A stretch of 19,280 nt of DNA from NCBI GenBank assembly GCA_035574455.1, contig DATLYT010000137.1, forward strand, positions 1 to 19,280, in the 5' to 3' direction. Below, piece after piece: positions 1 to 6,533 of the stretch. The notes under the pieces are model-generated. The model worked only from the letters and a program-made list of their open reading frames with translations. It did not search any database and had not been told where the DNA came from. The stretch comes from DATLYT01 sp035574455 (GTDB lineage: Bacteria > Bacteroidota > Ignavibacteria > UBA10030). Each line of letters starts with the position of its first letter. The first letter of the stretch is position 1. Position numbers and translations under genes: made by a program.

Positions 1-483
1 GATGAACCGTCTCAACTGTGTGGCTGTCACCTTAAAGTGATTCTTCGCCGCCGCGTTGACGATGACCGGCTTCGCATCGACGAGCTTCACCATCTCAGGA
101 TAACTCACCCAGTAGGGCGAAGGGATAATCACTTCATCCCCGCGGTTGCAGATCGCTTGCAGGGCGTTGTAGATGGAATGCTTTGCGCCGTTGGAGACGA
201 GAATCTGCGACGGTTCGACGGATATGCCATTCTCCCGCTGAAGTTTTTCTGCAATCGCCTTGAGCAGTTCCGGCATTCCGGCGTTGGGCGTGTATTTCGT
301 AAAGTTCTCATTGATCGCACGAATGCCTGCGTCTTTCACGGTTTGCGGAGTTGGGAAATCAGGCTCTCCCGCCGTCAAGCTGATGACGTCCAATCCGTCC
401 GCTTTCATTTTCTTCGCACGGGCAAAGAGCACCAGCGTTTGTGAGGCTTCGAGCGATGCGACTTTGGTTGAAAGTTTGAGCAT
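1..483 (-). CDS. Aspartate aminotransferase, class I PLP enzyme (N-terminal part, runs off the window)
   Basis: The first 161 residues, beginning MLKLSTKVASLEASQ, are readable from the ATG at 483 to the window edge, with no stop. They match fold-type I aspartate aminotransferases of subgroup Ib: the GEPDFPTP substrate-binding segment (about residues 40-47), KYTPNAGMPELLKAIA, the VSNGAKHSIYNAL turn that packs on the cofactor, and IPSPYWVSYPEMVKL. The family transfers the amino group of aspartate to 2-oxoglutarate in the cytoplasm. The lysine that binds pyridoxal phosphate lies in the C-terminal half, outside the window, so activity cannot be judged. The start follows the coaD stop by 9 nt, so the gene is the last visible member of the minus-strand run. 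Other Ib members use prephenate or other amino acids, so aspartate is the likely but not proven substrate. Confidence 0.88.
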   Translation of the reverse strand, partial: MLKLSTKVASLEASQTLVLFARAKKMKADGLDVISLTAGEPDFPTPQTVKDAGIRAINENFTKYTPNAGMPELLKAIAEKLQRENGISVEPSQILVSNGAKHSIYNALQAICNRGDEVIIPSPYWVSYPEMVKLVDAKPVIVNAAAKNHFKVTATQLRRFI

Positions 484-492
484 GGCGTTCTG

Positions 493-981
493 CTATTTCT
501 TGAGAGATTTCACCTTCTTCGTAAGCGCCTTTTTCACGACGGGAGGTACAAAATCCGTTACATCGCCGCCGAGCCGGGCAATCTCCCGCACAATCGTGGA
601 GTTCAGATAGGTGTACCTCTCGTTTGGCATCAGGAAAACGGTTTGCACGTGGGGGTTGAGCTTCCGATTCATCAATGCCATCTGCAGCTCGTATTCGAAA
701 TCGGAAATTGCCCGCAACCCCCGCACGACGGCAATCGCTTTTTTCTTGCGGCAGTAGTCCACCAGTAAGCCGTCGAATGCATCGACCTCGACCTGGGGAA
801 ATGCTTTCACCGCCTCTCGCATCAACTCCAGTCGCTCCTCTTCCGTAAAAAGCGGCCGTTTGGACGAGTTCCTCGCAATGGTGATAATGACCCTGTCAAA
901 CAGGTTGACGGCTCGCTCGAGAATGTCGAGGTGACCGTTCGTGATTGGGTCAAATGTGCCCGGGTAAATGGCGATTTTCAT
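493..981 (-). CDS. coaD: Phosphopantetheine adenylyltransferase
   Basis: This 162-residue cytoplasmic enzyme transfers AMP from ATP to 4'-phosphopantetheine, the penultimate step of coenzyme A synthesis. The sequence shows the nucleotidyltransferase signature GTFDPITNGHLDI (residues 8-20, with the TxGH-type TNGH at 14-17), RGLRAISDFEYELQMALMNRKL in the middle, and LNSTIVREIARLGGDV near the C terminus, which is the family ISSSxVRE site. Length is typical (about 160). The reading frame extends 13 codons upstream to 1020, but ATG 981 was chosen because MKIAIYPG is the canonical start and AGAGGAA lies 5 nt before it. The gene follows rsmD by 31 nt and precedes the aminotransferase by 9 nt. The rsmD-coaD pair is common in bacteria. 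Confidence 0.96.
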   Translation of the reverse strand: MKIAIYPGTFDPITNGHLDILERAVNLFDRVIITIARNSSKRPLFTEEERLELMREAVKAFPQVEVDAFDGLLVDYCRKKKAIAVVRGLRAISDFEYELQMALMNRKLNPHVQTVFLMPNERYTYLNSTIVREIARLGGDVTDFVPPVVKKALTKKVKSLKK

Positions 982-1012
982 GGGTTCCTCTTTTTCAACG
1001 TGGTTCAACGTG

Positions 1013-1567
1013 TCATCCATGGGGAAGCGTTTTCAGAAACAACACGGTTGTTTGGCCGAAGGGCTTGATGATGGCCTCATACATGTCCGGGGGAACACGC
1101 ACCGGCGTTTTCCGACTGTGTTCCATGACGACATACGCTCCGGGTTTGGCGACTCCGGACTCATAAATGGCCGTCGGCAGATCTCCGATCCGTTCGAGCG
1201 CGTACGGGGGATCGGCGAAGACCAGGTCGAATTGCTGCCTGACGTTTTTCAAATACCAGAAGACTTCGGCCTGGTGAACGGTGCACTGGTCGGAGCAACC
1301 GAGCGTTGCAATGTTCTGCTCCAGCACTGTCAGAGAACGACGGGAGTTCTCGACAAAGACCACCGACGCGGCGCCGCGGCTGAGTGCTTCGAGACCTAAA
1401 CTGCCGCTGCCGGCGAAGAGGTCGAGCACACGAATTCCCTTGAAGTCGATGCGTGCGGAAAGCATATCGAAGATTGTTTGTTTGGCGCGGTCGGTCGTGG
1501 GCCGAATCGATCGGTCGCGCAGGGTGGAGAGAACTCGTCCGCCGTACGTACCGGCAATAATGCGCAT
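1013..1567 (-). CDS. rsmD: 16S rRNA (guanine(966)-N(2))-methyltransferase
   Basis: This 184-residue Rossmann-fold methyltransferase is predicted to methylate G966 of 16S rRNA using S-adenosylmethionine. Visible motifs are the N-terminal MRIIAGTYGGR and RPTTDRAKQTIFDML (about 22-36), the SAM-binding VLDLFAGSGSLGLEAL (47-62), the acidic FVEN end of strand 2 (71-74), and the catalytic DPPY (119-122) that marks N2-guanine/N6-adenine methyltransferases. ATG 1567 was chosen over an in-frame start 13 codons upstream because MRIIAG is the family N terminus. The upstream pilM-like gene stops only 1 nt before it, which suggests coupled translation. The stop lies 31 nt before coaD. Confidence 0.95.
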   Translation of the reverse strand: MRIIAGTYGGRVLSTLRDRSIRPTTDRAKQTIFDMLSARIDFKGIRVLDLFAGSGSLGLEALSRGAASVVFVENSRRSLTVLEQNIATLGCSDQCTVHQAEVFWYLKNVRQQFDLVFADPPYALERIGDLPTAIYESGVAKPGAYVVMEHSRKTPVRVPPDMYEAIIKPFGQTTVLFLKTLPHG

Positions 1568-1568
1568 C

Positions 1569-2486
1569 CTACGAACCGCGTAGCGCGACGCCAATCGCCG
1601 CGGCAAAGCGATGGCTTTCGGCAGCGAGAGCCTTGTCGACCGACTCCGCGGCCGTAAGCGTGTGAAAGGCGTTGAGCAGCACCGTCTCGATACCCGTCTC
1701 GGAGCCGAGCGTCGGAAGGATGTCGGTTGGAACGTGGCTTCCGTGCAGGTAGATACACGCGAGAGAGCCGACCTCGTCTTTCTGCTTCACATACTGAAGG
1801 TACTGGGCAATCGTCGAGCCGAGCGAGGAGGTTTGGTCGCCGGCGTAACCGCGATAGTCCACCATCTCATGGTTCTTCACGAGGCTCGCGTCGATGCCCG
1901 CATGCTGCACGCCGACCAGCGCCACGGTTTCCTTTTTGATCTCTGGATAGTTTGCGATCAGCGTTTTCTCTGTGCTGAAATGGTCGATGTCCACAATGTG
2001 GAGCGAGAGTTGAAGCTGGGAGGCGACTTTTTGCAAAAATGCCACCATCCCGCGACGGACGGCTACGACAAACATTAAGCGGGCGTCTTTCTGTTTCGAG
2101 GGAAGAACGTACGCATCGGTGATAAAATCTTTTGGCCCGGCATCGGGAAAGTACTGACGCACTTCCCATTTGATGTATTCTTTCAACGCATCGTCCTTCA
2201 AGGAAGGATCGACGGGCATGGTGGTGATGAAGGAAGAATTCGTGGGAAGCGTAAAGGAGATGTCGTTCGCCGAGGCATTCGTTCTGGTGATCAGCGCAGA
2301 GATTTCTGAAGCCAGCGAAGCGACCTTCGGATGATCGGCAGAAAGACTGGCCGCGTCCGTGGAGAGATCCACCGTCGTCTCTTCTTCGGCCAGCGCGTGG
2401 ACGATGGGCTTCTTCCCAAGCTCAACCTCCGCAAGCTGAAGGCGATGGTCGTAAAAGGAAACGCCGAGAAAGCGTTTAGATTTCAT
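1569..2486 (-). CDS. pilM: PilM-like actin-fold type IV pilus/competence assembly protein
   Basis: This 305-residue protein resembles PilM, the cytoplasmic actin-like ATPase-fold protein that binds the PilN tail at the base of type IV pilus and DNA-uptake machines. What is visible is an N-terminal FLGVSFYDHRLQLAEVEL strand pair (about 6-23), which corresponds to the PilM phosphate-1 region; SFITTMPVDPSLKDDALKEYIKWEVRQYFP (about 93-122), the PilM substrate subdomain with its xEAxxYIP-like end; and GVQHAGIDASLVKNHEMV as a likely phosphate-2 region. It is shorter than most PilM proteins (about 350). There is no signal or membrane segment. It sits between an unknown membrane-anchored protein (15 nt upstream) and rsmD (1 nt downstream), with comEA two genes upstream, which supports a role in competence or pili. 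The family call rests on remembered patterns, so moderate confidence. Confidence 0.72.
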   Translation of the reverse strand: MKSKRFLGVSFYDHRLQLAEVELGKKPIVHALAEEETTVDLSTDAASLSADHPKVASLASEISALITRTNASANDISFTLPTNSSFITTMPVDPSLKDDALKEYIKWEVRQYFPDAGPKDFITDAYVLPSKQKDARLMFVVAVRRGMVAFLQKVASQLQLSLHIVDIDHFSTEKTLIANYPEIKKETVALVGVQHAGIDASLVKNHEMVDYRGYAGDQTSSLGSTIAQYLQYVKQKDEVGSLACIYLHGSHVPTDILPTLGSETGIETVLLNAFHTLTAAESVDKALAAESHRFAAAIGVALRGS

Positions 2487-2501
2487 AACAATGGGATGCG
2501 A

Positions 2502-2966
2502 TTATTCTTCCCACGAAGCCTTGTTCACGCGAGTATCATCCGTTACCGAGCCGATGGAGCCGTACCCATCCGGGCATTCGAGCAGATACTTTTTGATTCT
2601 CGAAGTGTCGTTGACTGCCAGGATATAGGGCCGGAACGTTTTCGGCGAGTGCAAGAGGGATTCAGGCACGAAGACACCGTTCGACAACGGCAGGAAGATG
2701 CCTTCGATTGACCCCTTGGCCACAAGACTGTCCTTGACGAATTGGACGAGGGAGTCGAGCGACGAGTTGTACCGGAAGAACCGGTTGATGTATTGCAACT
2801 GGGCTGCTCTGATGTTCAGCATGCGGAGCCGGGATTCGCGCTTGTAGAATTCCTCTTCCTCACGGATCTTGTACGGCTCATAGATGACATAGACCAGCGC
2901 AGCAAGAAGAACGGCGATGATGATTTTATTGAGAATAGAACCTTTGGCTTCGTGATAGACAGACAT
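2502..2966 (-). CDS. Unknown protein with one N-terminal membrane segment, between comEA and pilM
   Basis: I do not recognise this 154-residue protein. A single hydrophobic helix at about residues 13-29 (LNKIIIAVLLAALVYVI) follows a short basic N terminus, and a charged, probably helical stretch (about 32-66) comes next. The C-terminal half has an unusual end, with KYLLECPDGYGSIGSV (about 128-143) followed by NKASWEE. The Cys-Pro-containing aromatic/glycine end recalls C-terminal regions of some pilin-like proteins, but there is no prepilin peptidase GFxxxE motif at the N terminus. Its ATG shares one base with the comEA stop (TAATG), and the pilM-like gene starts 15 nt after its stop, so the three are very probably cotranslated. 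By position it could do the job of PilN or PilO (inner-membrane partner of PilM), which is inference only. Confidence 0.7.
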   Translation of the reverse strand: MSVYHEAKGSILNKIIIAVLLAALVYVIYEPYKIREEEEFYKRESRLRMLNIRAAQLQYINRFFRYNSSLDSLVQFVKDSLVAKGSIEGIFLPLSNGVFVPESLLHSPKTFRPYILAVNDTSRIKKYLLECPDGYGSIGSVTDDTRVNKASWEE

Positions 2967-3403
2967 TAGTCCTCCGTGGGTGTAGAAGTACGTGTATCGA
3001 TAGTAAGGAAATTCTTGATTTGTTCCAACCTCTTTTTGCTGATCCCTTTGATTTTCAAGAGTTCGTCAAGGTCTTTGAACGGCCCGTGGTCGCCGCGATA
3101 CTGAAGAATGCGCTCGGCCATGACCGACCCGATGCCCGGCAGCGTCATCAACTCGTCTTTCGTCGCCGTGTTTAGATTGATGAGGCGGCTGACCGAGCGC
3201 AACGTTTGGGCAGTATCCGCCGCGAGCTGTTGCGTGAGTGCCGCAAAGGTGCTGTCGGAAACGCTATAGTTGTACGGTGCGGCCGGAAATGCCTCACGGA
3301 AGACGCGAATCCCTACCCCGACCAGCAACGTACCCGCCAGAAAGAGGATCACCTTGCGTTCGGTGGATGTTAGCGCAAGCCAGTCGACCAGCCGCTGCCA
3401 CAT
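2966..3403 (-). CDS. comEA: ComEA-like helix-hairpin-helix DNA-binding protein
   Basis: This 145-residue protein is predicted to be anchored in the inner membrane by one helix (about 18-35, VILFLAGTLLVGVGIRVF), with the rest outside the cytoplasm. The C-terminal part, INLNTATKDELMTLPGIGSVMAERIL through KGISKKRLEQIKNFL (75-133), is a classic double helix-hairpin-helix with LPGIG (88-92) and IKGIS (118-122). That is the ComEA domain that binds incoming double-stranded DNA in natural transformation. A linker of about 35 residues rich in Ala, Ser and Gln separates the two. The gene starts 6 nt after dnaJ and its TAA overlaps the next ATG by one base. Neighbouring pilM-like and membrane-protein genes suit a DNA-uptake role. 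HhH proteins of this size can also have other DNA-binding roles. Confidence 0.88.
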   Translation of the reverse strand: MWQRLVDWLALTSTERKVILFLAGTLLVGVGIRVFREAFPAAPYNYSVSDSTFAALTQQLAADTAQTLRSVSRLINLNTATKDELMTLPGIGSVMAERILQYRGDHGPFKDLDELLKIKGISKKRLEQIKNFLTIDTRTSTPTED

Positions 3404-3409
3404 GGGGCG

Positions 3410-4579
3410 TCAGGAGAAAGCGTCTCGGACTTTCTCAAAAAAACCCTTCGAGGTTGACCGGCGGTCTTCCTCGCTCGGGTTGATATGCTCGGATTTTGCT
3501 AACTCCCGAAGGAGTTCTTTTTCGCGCGCGTTGAGTCGTTGTGGCACCCAGATATTGACGCGAACGAGTTGATCGCCGCGTCCGTGACCGTTGAGATGTG
3601 GGATGCCACGGTCCCGCATTTTTAACATCCGACCCGGGGGTGTCCCTGGTTCAATCGTCAGCTTTGCCTTCGACGTCAGCGTCGGGATTTCCACCTCGCC
3701 ACCCAAAGCCGCCATCGGGAAGCTGATCAACAGATCGTAGATGATGTCATCGCCGTTGCGGGTGAAGTACGGATGCGGCTCTTCTTGAATTTCGACGATG
3801 AGGTCGCCCGCAGGACCGCCGCGACGACCGGCATTACCCTGACCTTGCAGGGGGATGTAATTGCCCTCCGCGACTCCCGGAGGCACGTTGACTTTGATCG
3901 TCGTCTCGCCATGCACGCGCCCTTCTCCACCGCAGGTCGAGCACAGTTGGCGGATGACGCGCCCTTCACCGCCGCAGGTCGGGCAGGTCGTGATGTTGAC
4001 AAACTGCCCGAACATCGAGCGCGAGACCTGGCGCAACTCGCCCGAACCATGACATTGCGGGCAGGTGTCCTTTCCGCTTCCGGCTTTCGCTCCGGAGCCG
4101 CCGCACGCGTCGCAGCGTTTCAATCGCTTCACTTTGATCTTCTTTTCAACTCCGGTAGCGATTTCTTCCAGGGTCAGCCGCAACGTGACACGCAGGTCGG
4201 AACCGGGTGTGCCGGTGTACGATGCGGACCTTCGTCGTGTCCGAGGACCGCCAAACACTTCGTCGAAAATGCTGCCGCCGAAATTTCCCCCAAAAATATC
4301 TCCGAAGGTGGTGAAGATATCGTTGATGTCGGTAAAATCCCGCGCTGTCGTCCCGCGCAGACCTTCGTAGCCGAACTGGTCGTACTTCCTGCGCTTTTCT
4401 GGGTCGCTTAAGACGTCGTACGCTTCGGCCGCCTCCTTGAAGCGCTCCTCGGCTTCTTTGTTCCCGGGGTTTCGGTCAGGGTGATACTTCAGCGCCATCT
4501 GCCGGTACGCTTTTTTAATCTCGTCAGCGGAAGCATTCCGGGAAACACCTAAGACCTCGTAGTAGTCGCGTTTGGCCAT
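3410..4579 (-). CDS. dnaJ: Chaperone DnaJ (Hsp40)
   Basis: This 389-residue cytoplasmic co-chaperone stimulates the DnaK ATPase and delivers unfolded substrates. All type I domains are present: a J domain (1-70) with HPD at 33-35; a Gly/Phe-rich linker (about 70-125, including FGDIFGGNFGGSIFDEVFGG); four zinc-binding CxxCxGxG modules at 156-163, 173-180, 199-206 and 213-220, with all eight cysteines intact; and the two C-terminal substrate-binding beta domains (about 225-350). A charged tail of about 35 residues ends the protein. It begins 9 nt after grpE and comEA starts 6 nt after its stop. Together with hrcA and grpE it forms the heat-shock end of the run, but no dnaK is adjacent. Confidence 0.98.
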   Translation of the reverse strand: MAKRDYYEVLGVSRNASADEIKKAYRQMALKYHPDRNPGNKEAEERFKEAAEAYDVLSDPEKRRKYDQFGYEGLRGTTARDFTDINDIFTTFGDIFGGNFGGSIFDEVFGGPRTRRRSASYTGTPGSDLRVTLRLTLEEIATGVEKKIKVKRLKRCDACGGSGAKAGSGKDTCPQCHGSGELRQVSRSMFGQFVNITTCPTCGGEGRVIRQLCSTCGGEGRVHGETTIKVNVPPGVAEGNYIPLQGQGNAGRRGGPAGDLIVEIQEEPHPYFTRNGDDIIYDLLISFPMAALGGEVEIPTLTSKAKLTIEPGTPPGRMLKMRDRGIPHLNGHGRGDQLVRVNIWVPQRLNAREKELLRELAKSEHINPSEEDRRSTSKGFFEKVRDAFS

Positions 4580-4588
4580 GGGGAAGGG

Positions 4589-5182
4589 TTACGCTTGCGG
4601 GTCTTGATGGTTGTTCGAAGGTTGGGCGGTTGTCTCTCGTACCGTCGACTCTTCCAGCGGAGGAGTCGTGGAGACAATCACCTTGGCGTGCCGAATGACT
4701 TTGTCGTGGAGGGTGTATCCTTTTTCGACTTCCTCAAGAATCGTGTGGGGAGGAACATCCTCCCGCGGAATCTGCATGAGCGCGTCGTGGTAGTCCACGT
4801 TGAATTCCTTGCCGACCGTTTCCATCGGCTTGACCCCTTGGTCGGAGAGCACTTTTACCATCTTCTGGTAAATCAGCTCCACGCCTTTGTAGAAGGGTTC
4901 AAACTCTTTTCGGTCCTTGCTGAGCTTCAACGACCGCTCCAAATCGTCGAGAATCGGCAAGAGCTCCACAATCAGCTCTTCCGTGGCAAACTTGACGATC
5001 GTTGCCGACTCGTTTTCTACCCGCTTTTTGTAGTTCTCGAATTCTGCAGCTTTCCTCAGGAGCAGGTCTTTATACTGCTCAAGCTGTTTCTCGGTCTCTG
5101 CTAATTTGGCTGAGAGATCGGCCTCCGGCGAGGGGCGGGCTTCTTGACTATTTTGCTTTTGTTGTTCGTGGTTGTTGTTCAT
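4589..5182 (-). CDS. grpE: Nucleotide exchange factor GrpE
   Basis: GrpE releases ADP from DnaK in the cytoplasm and works as a dimer. From ATG 5182 the protein is 197 residues. It has a polar, Asn/Gln/Glu-rich flexible N terminus, then a long helix for dimerisation (about 25-75, including KLAETEKQLEQYKDLLLRKA and ENYKKRVENE), then LLPILDDLERSL and the C-terminal beta domain, with GKEFNVDYHDALMQIPREDVPPHTILEEVEKGYTLHDKVIRHAKVIVS as its hallmark. The tail is rich in Thr, Pro and Gln. An in-frame GTG at 5191 would add three residues (MSG). The ATG was preferred because it is the stronger codon, though neither start has a clear ribosome-binding site. hrcA ends 14 nt upstream and dnaJ begins 9 nt downstream. 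Confidence 0.95.
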   Translation of the reverse strand: MNNNHEQQKQNSQEARPSPEADLSAKLAETEKQLEQYKDLLLRKAAEFENYKKRVENESATIVKFATEELIVELLPILDDLERSLKLSKDRKEFEPFYKGVELIYQKMVKVLSDQGVKPMETVGKEFNVDYHDALMQIPREDVPPHTILEEVEKGYTLHDKVIRHAKVIVSTTPPLEESTVRETTAQPSNNHQDPQA

Positions 5183-5196
5183 ACCGCTCACGTTCG

Positions 5197-6243
5197 TTAT
5201 GCCCGCAACATCTGAGCAATGGTTTTCGCAACATGGTCGACTAACGGAATCACCTTCGCGTAGTTCATCCGCTTTGGACCAATGACTCCTACTCGTCCGG
5301 ACACCCCATCGATGTTGTACGTCGCCGTGACGACGCTGTAATCTTTCGCTATATCTTCTTCATTTTCTGCGCCGATGGTAACGACAAAATCCTTCTCGAC
5401 CGCCTCGTGTTTCTGGAGCAGGTGTACGATTACCTCTTCATTCTCCACCAGCTCGATGACGCTGCGGAAGTTTTTCGGGTCGACAAACTCCGGCTGCTCG
5501 ATGATGTTCTGTGTGCCGGAAATATGGACCTTTTCGCGTTCTTTGGAGTCGTCAAACAACTGATCGACCGACTCGATGAACAACCGCACCAATCCACTTT
5601 TCTCCGATTGTACATCTTTCACGCGCTCCACGAAGGTATCTCGAATTTGCTGGAAAGTAAGACCGGAGAGCCGCTCGTTTAGCAGTTGGCTAATTTGTTG
5701 GAGCGTCTCACGGCGAATCTCCGCCGTGACTTCCAGCATGACGGTCTTGACGAGCCCGGAGCGAATCGAAATCACCACGAGGAGCTTCGAGCTGGAAAGG
5801 GGAATCAGTTCTAGTTTCTCGAAAATCCCGCTGCTCAAGTGCGGTGAAGAGACGACGCTCAGTTGTTTGGAGATCTTGCCGAGGAGCTTCGATGTCTCCC
5901 GCAACAGTTCCTCAGCTTCCACGTTTTGATCGATCAGGGTTTCTATCGATTGCTTTTCTGTACTGGAGAGCTGCTGAAGCTCCATCAGAAAATCGATGTA
6001 GTAGCGGTAGCCGAGGTCGGTCGGCACACGCCCCGCCGAGGTGTGGGGATGCGACAGGTAACCGCTTTCTTCGAGGTCAGCCATGATATTCCGGATCGTC
6101 GCCGGGCTGAGCTGACTCTCGATCCGCTTGGAGAGAACGCGCGACCCCACCGGCATAGCCGTTTGAATGTAGTTGTGGACAACATGCCAGAGTACGCTTC
6201 GCTCGCGTTCGTTCAAGTCTTCTTGTTTCGGCGCTACAACCAT
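5197..6243 (-). CDS. hrcA: Heat-inducible transcription repressor HrcA
   Basis: HrcA is the dimeric repressor that binds CIRCE operators in front of chaperone operons and is folded by GroEL. The 348-residue sequence has the N-terminal winged helix-turn-helix (about 30-82), including VGSRVLSKRIESQLSPATIRN and YLSHPHTSAGRVPTDLGYRYYID. A GAF-like domain follows and the C-terminal GVIGPKRMNYAKVIPLVDHVAKTIAQML is very conserved. The frame is open to 6297, but ATG 6243 was chosen because MVVAPKQEDLNERE leads directly into the domain and a strong promoter (6269-6297) lies inside the longer version. HrcA heads the minus-strand run, as expected for an autoregulated hrcA-grpE-dnaJ operon, yet no CIRCE element is visible in the 290 bp upstream. 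Confidence 0.96.
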   Translation of the reverse strand: MVVAPKQEDLNERERSVLWHVVHNYIQTAMPVGSRVLSKRIESQLSPATIRNIMADLEESGYLSHPHTSAGRVPTDLGYRYYIDFLMELQQLSSTEKQSIETLIDQNVEAEELLRETSKLLGKISKQLSVVSSPHLSSGIFEKLELIPLSSSKLLVVISIRSGLVKTVMLEVTAEIRRETLQQISQLLNERLSGLTFQQIRDTFVERVKDVQSEKSGLVRLFIESVDQLFDDSKEREKVHISGTQNIIEQPEFVDPKNFRSVIELVENEEVIVHLLQKHEAVEKDFVVTIGAENEEDIAKDYSVVTATYNIDGVSGRVGVIGPKRMNYAKVIPLVDHVAKTIAQMLRA

Positions 6244-6268
6244 CGAAAAATGCCTTATTTTTTCAATA

Positions 6269-6297
6269 AAATTAACATTTTTTAGCAGGTTTGTCAA
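6269..6297 (-). promoter_or_regulatory. Predicted promoter of the hrcA-led operon
   Basis: Read on the minus strand, TTGACA (6297-6292) is followed after 17 nt by TAATTT (6274-6269). The -35 is a perfect consensus and the -10 is fair. TAATTTTA also comes close to the Bacteroidota -7 box TAnnTTTG. Transcription would begin near 6262, leaving a leader of roughly 20 nt before ATG 6243, with TAAGG about 11 nt ahead of the start. The position fits the chosen hrcA start and argues against the longer frame. Confidence 0.6.
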
Positions 6298-6463
6298 GGT
6301 AAGTTTTTATCAATGCCGAGCGGTCGTGCATGCGTGAACGTTGGCTCAACACAACGGAGCTTTGCAGAATGAGCAGAGTGCTGCGGGAGTCCGGACGTGG
6401 TAGTGCGTGAACCATTTGAACAGCACACAACAGCACACGAAGAACGAGAAAAAATTCTCTGTG

Positions 6464-6495
6464 TTGATTGACGATGAAATTATCCGTACTATAGC
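6464..6495 (+). promoter_or_regulatory. Predicted carA promoter
   Basis: Two overlapping sigma-70-like pairs can be read: TTGATT (6464-6469), 17 nt, TACTAT (6487-6492), or TTGACG (6468-6473), 16 nt, TATAGC (6490-6495). Either would start transcription near 6500, about 35 nt before the TTG start of carA. I cannot tell which is used. Confidence 0.5.
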
Positions 6496-6533
6496 TTCCA
6501 CACATCACAGACTTTGGTCATCGACTGACTGCG

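Larger units (their letters stand above)
6244..6533. other. Divergent intergenic region between hrcA and carA
   Basis: These 290 bp carry the divergent promoters for the hrcA run (minus) and carA (plus), reported separately. The middle part (about 6300-6460) holds no convincing gene. The palindromic CIRCE operator (TTAGCACTC, 9 nt, GAGTGCTAA) is not present. The closest string is a lone half-site-like GAGTGCTGC at 6376-6384 with no partner arm, some 80 bp upstream of the hrcA -35 box. Confidence 0.6.

Noticed and set aside
982..1020. Longer coaD start
   Set aside because: It would add 13 residues before the canonical MKIAIYPG and overlap rsmD. ATG 981 has a good ribosome-binding site.
3773..4411. 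212-codon plus-strand frame
   Set aside because: It lies wholly opposite dnaJ and has low-complexity Arg/Ala-rich composition typical of an antisense shadow.
6376..6384. Possible CIRCE half-site GAGTGCTGC
   Set aside because: No inverted partner arm at the right distance, and it lies about 80 bp upstream of the hrcA -35 box.
6272..6508. 78-codon minus-strand frame between hrcA and carA
   Set aside because: It overlaps the hrcA promoter and has no family resemblance or ribosome-binding site, so it looks like a chance frame.
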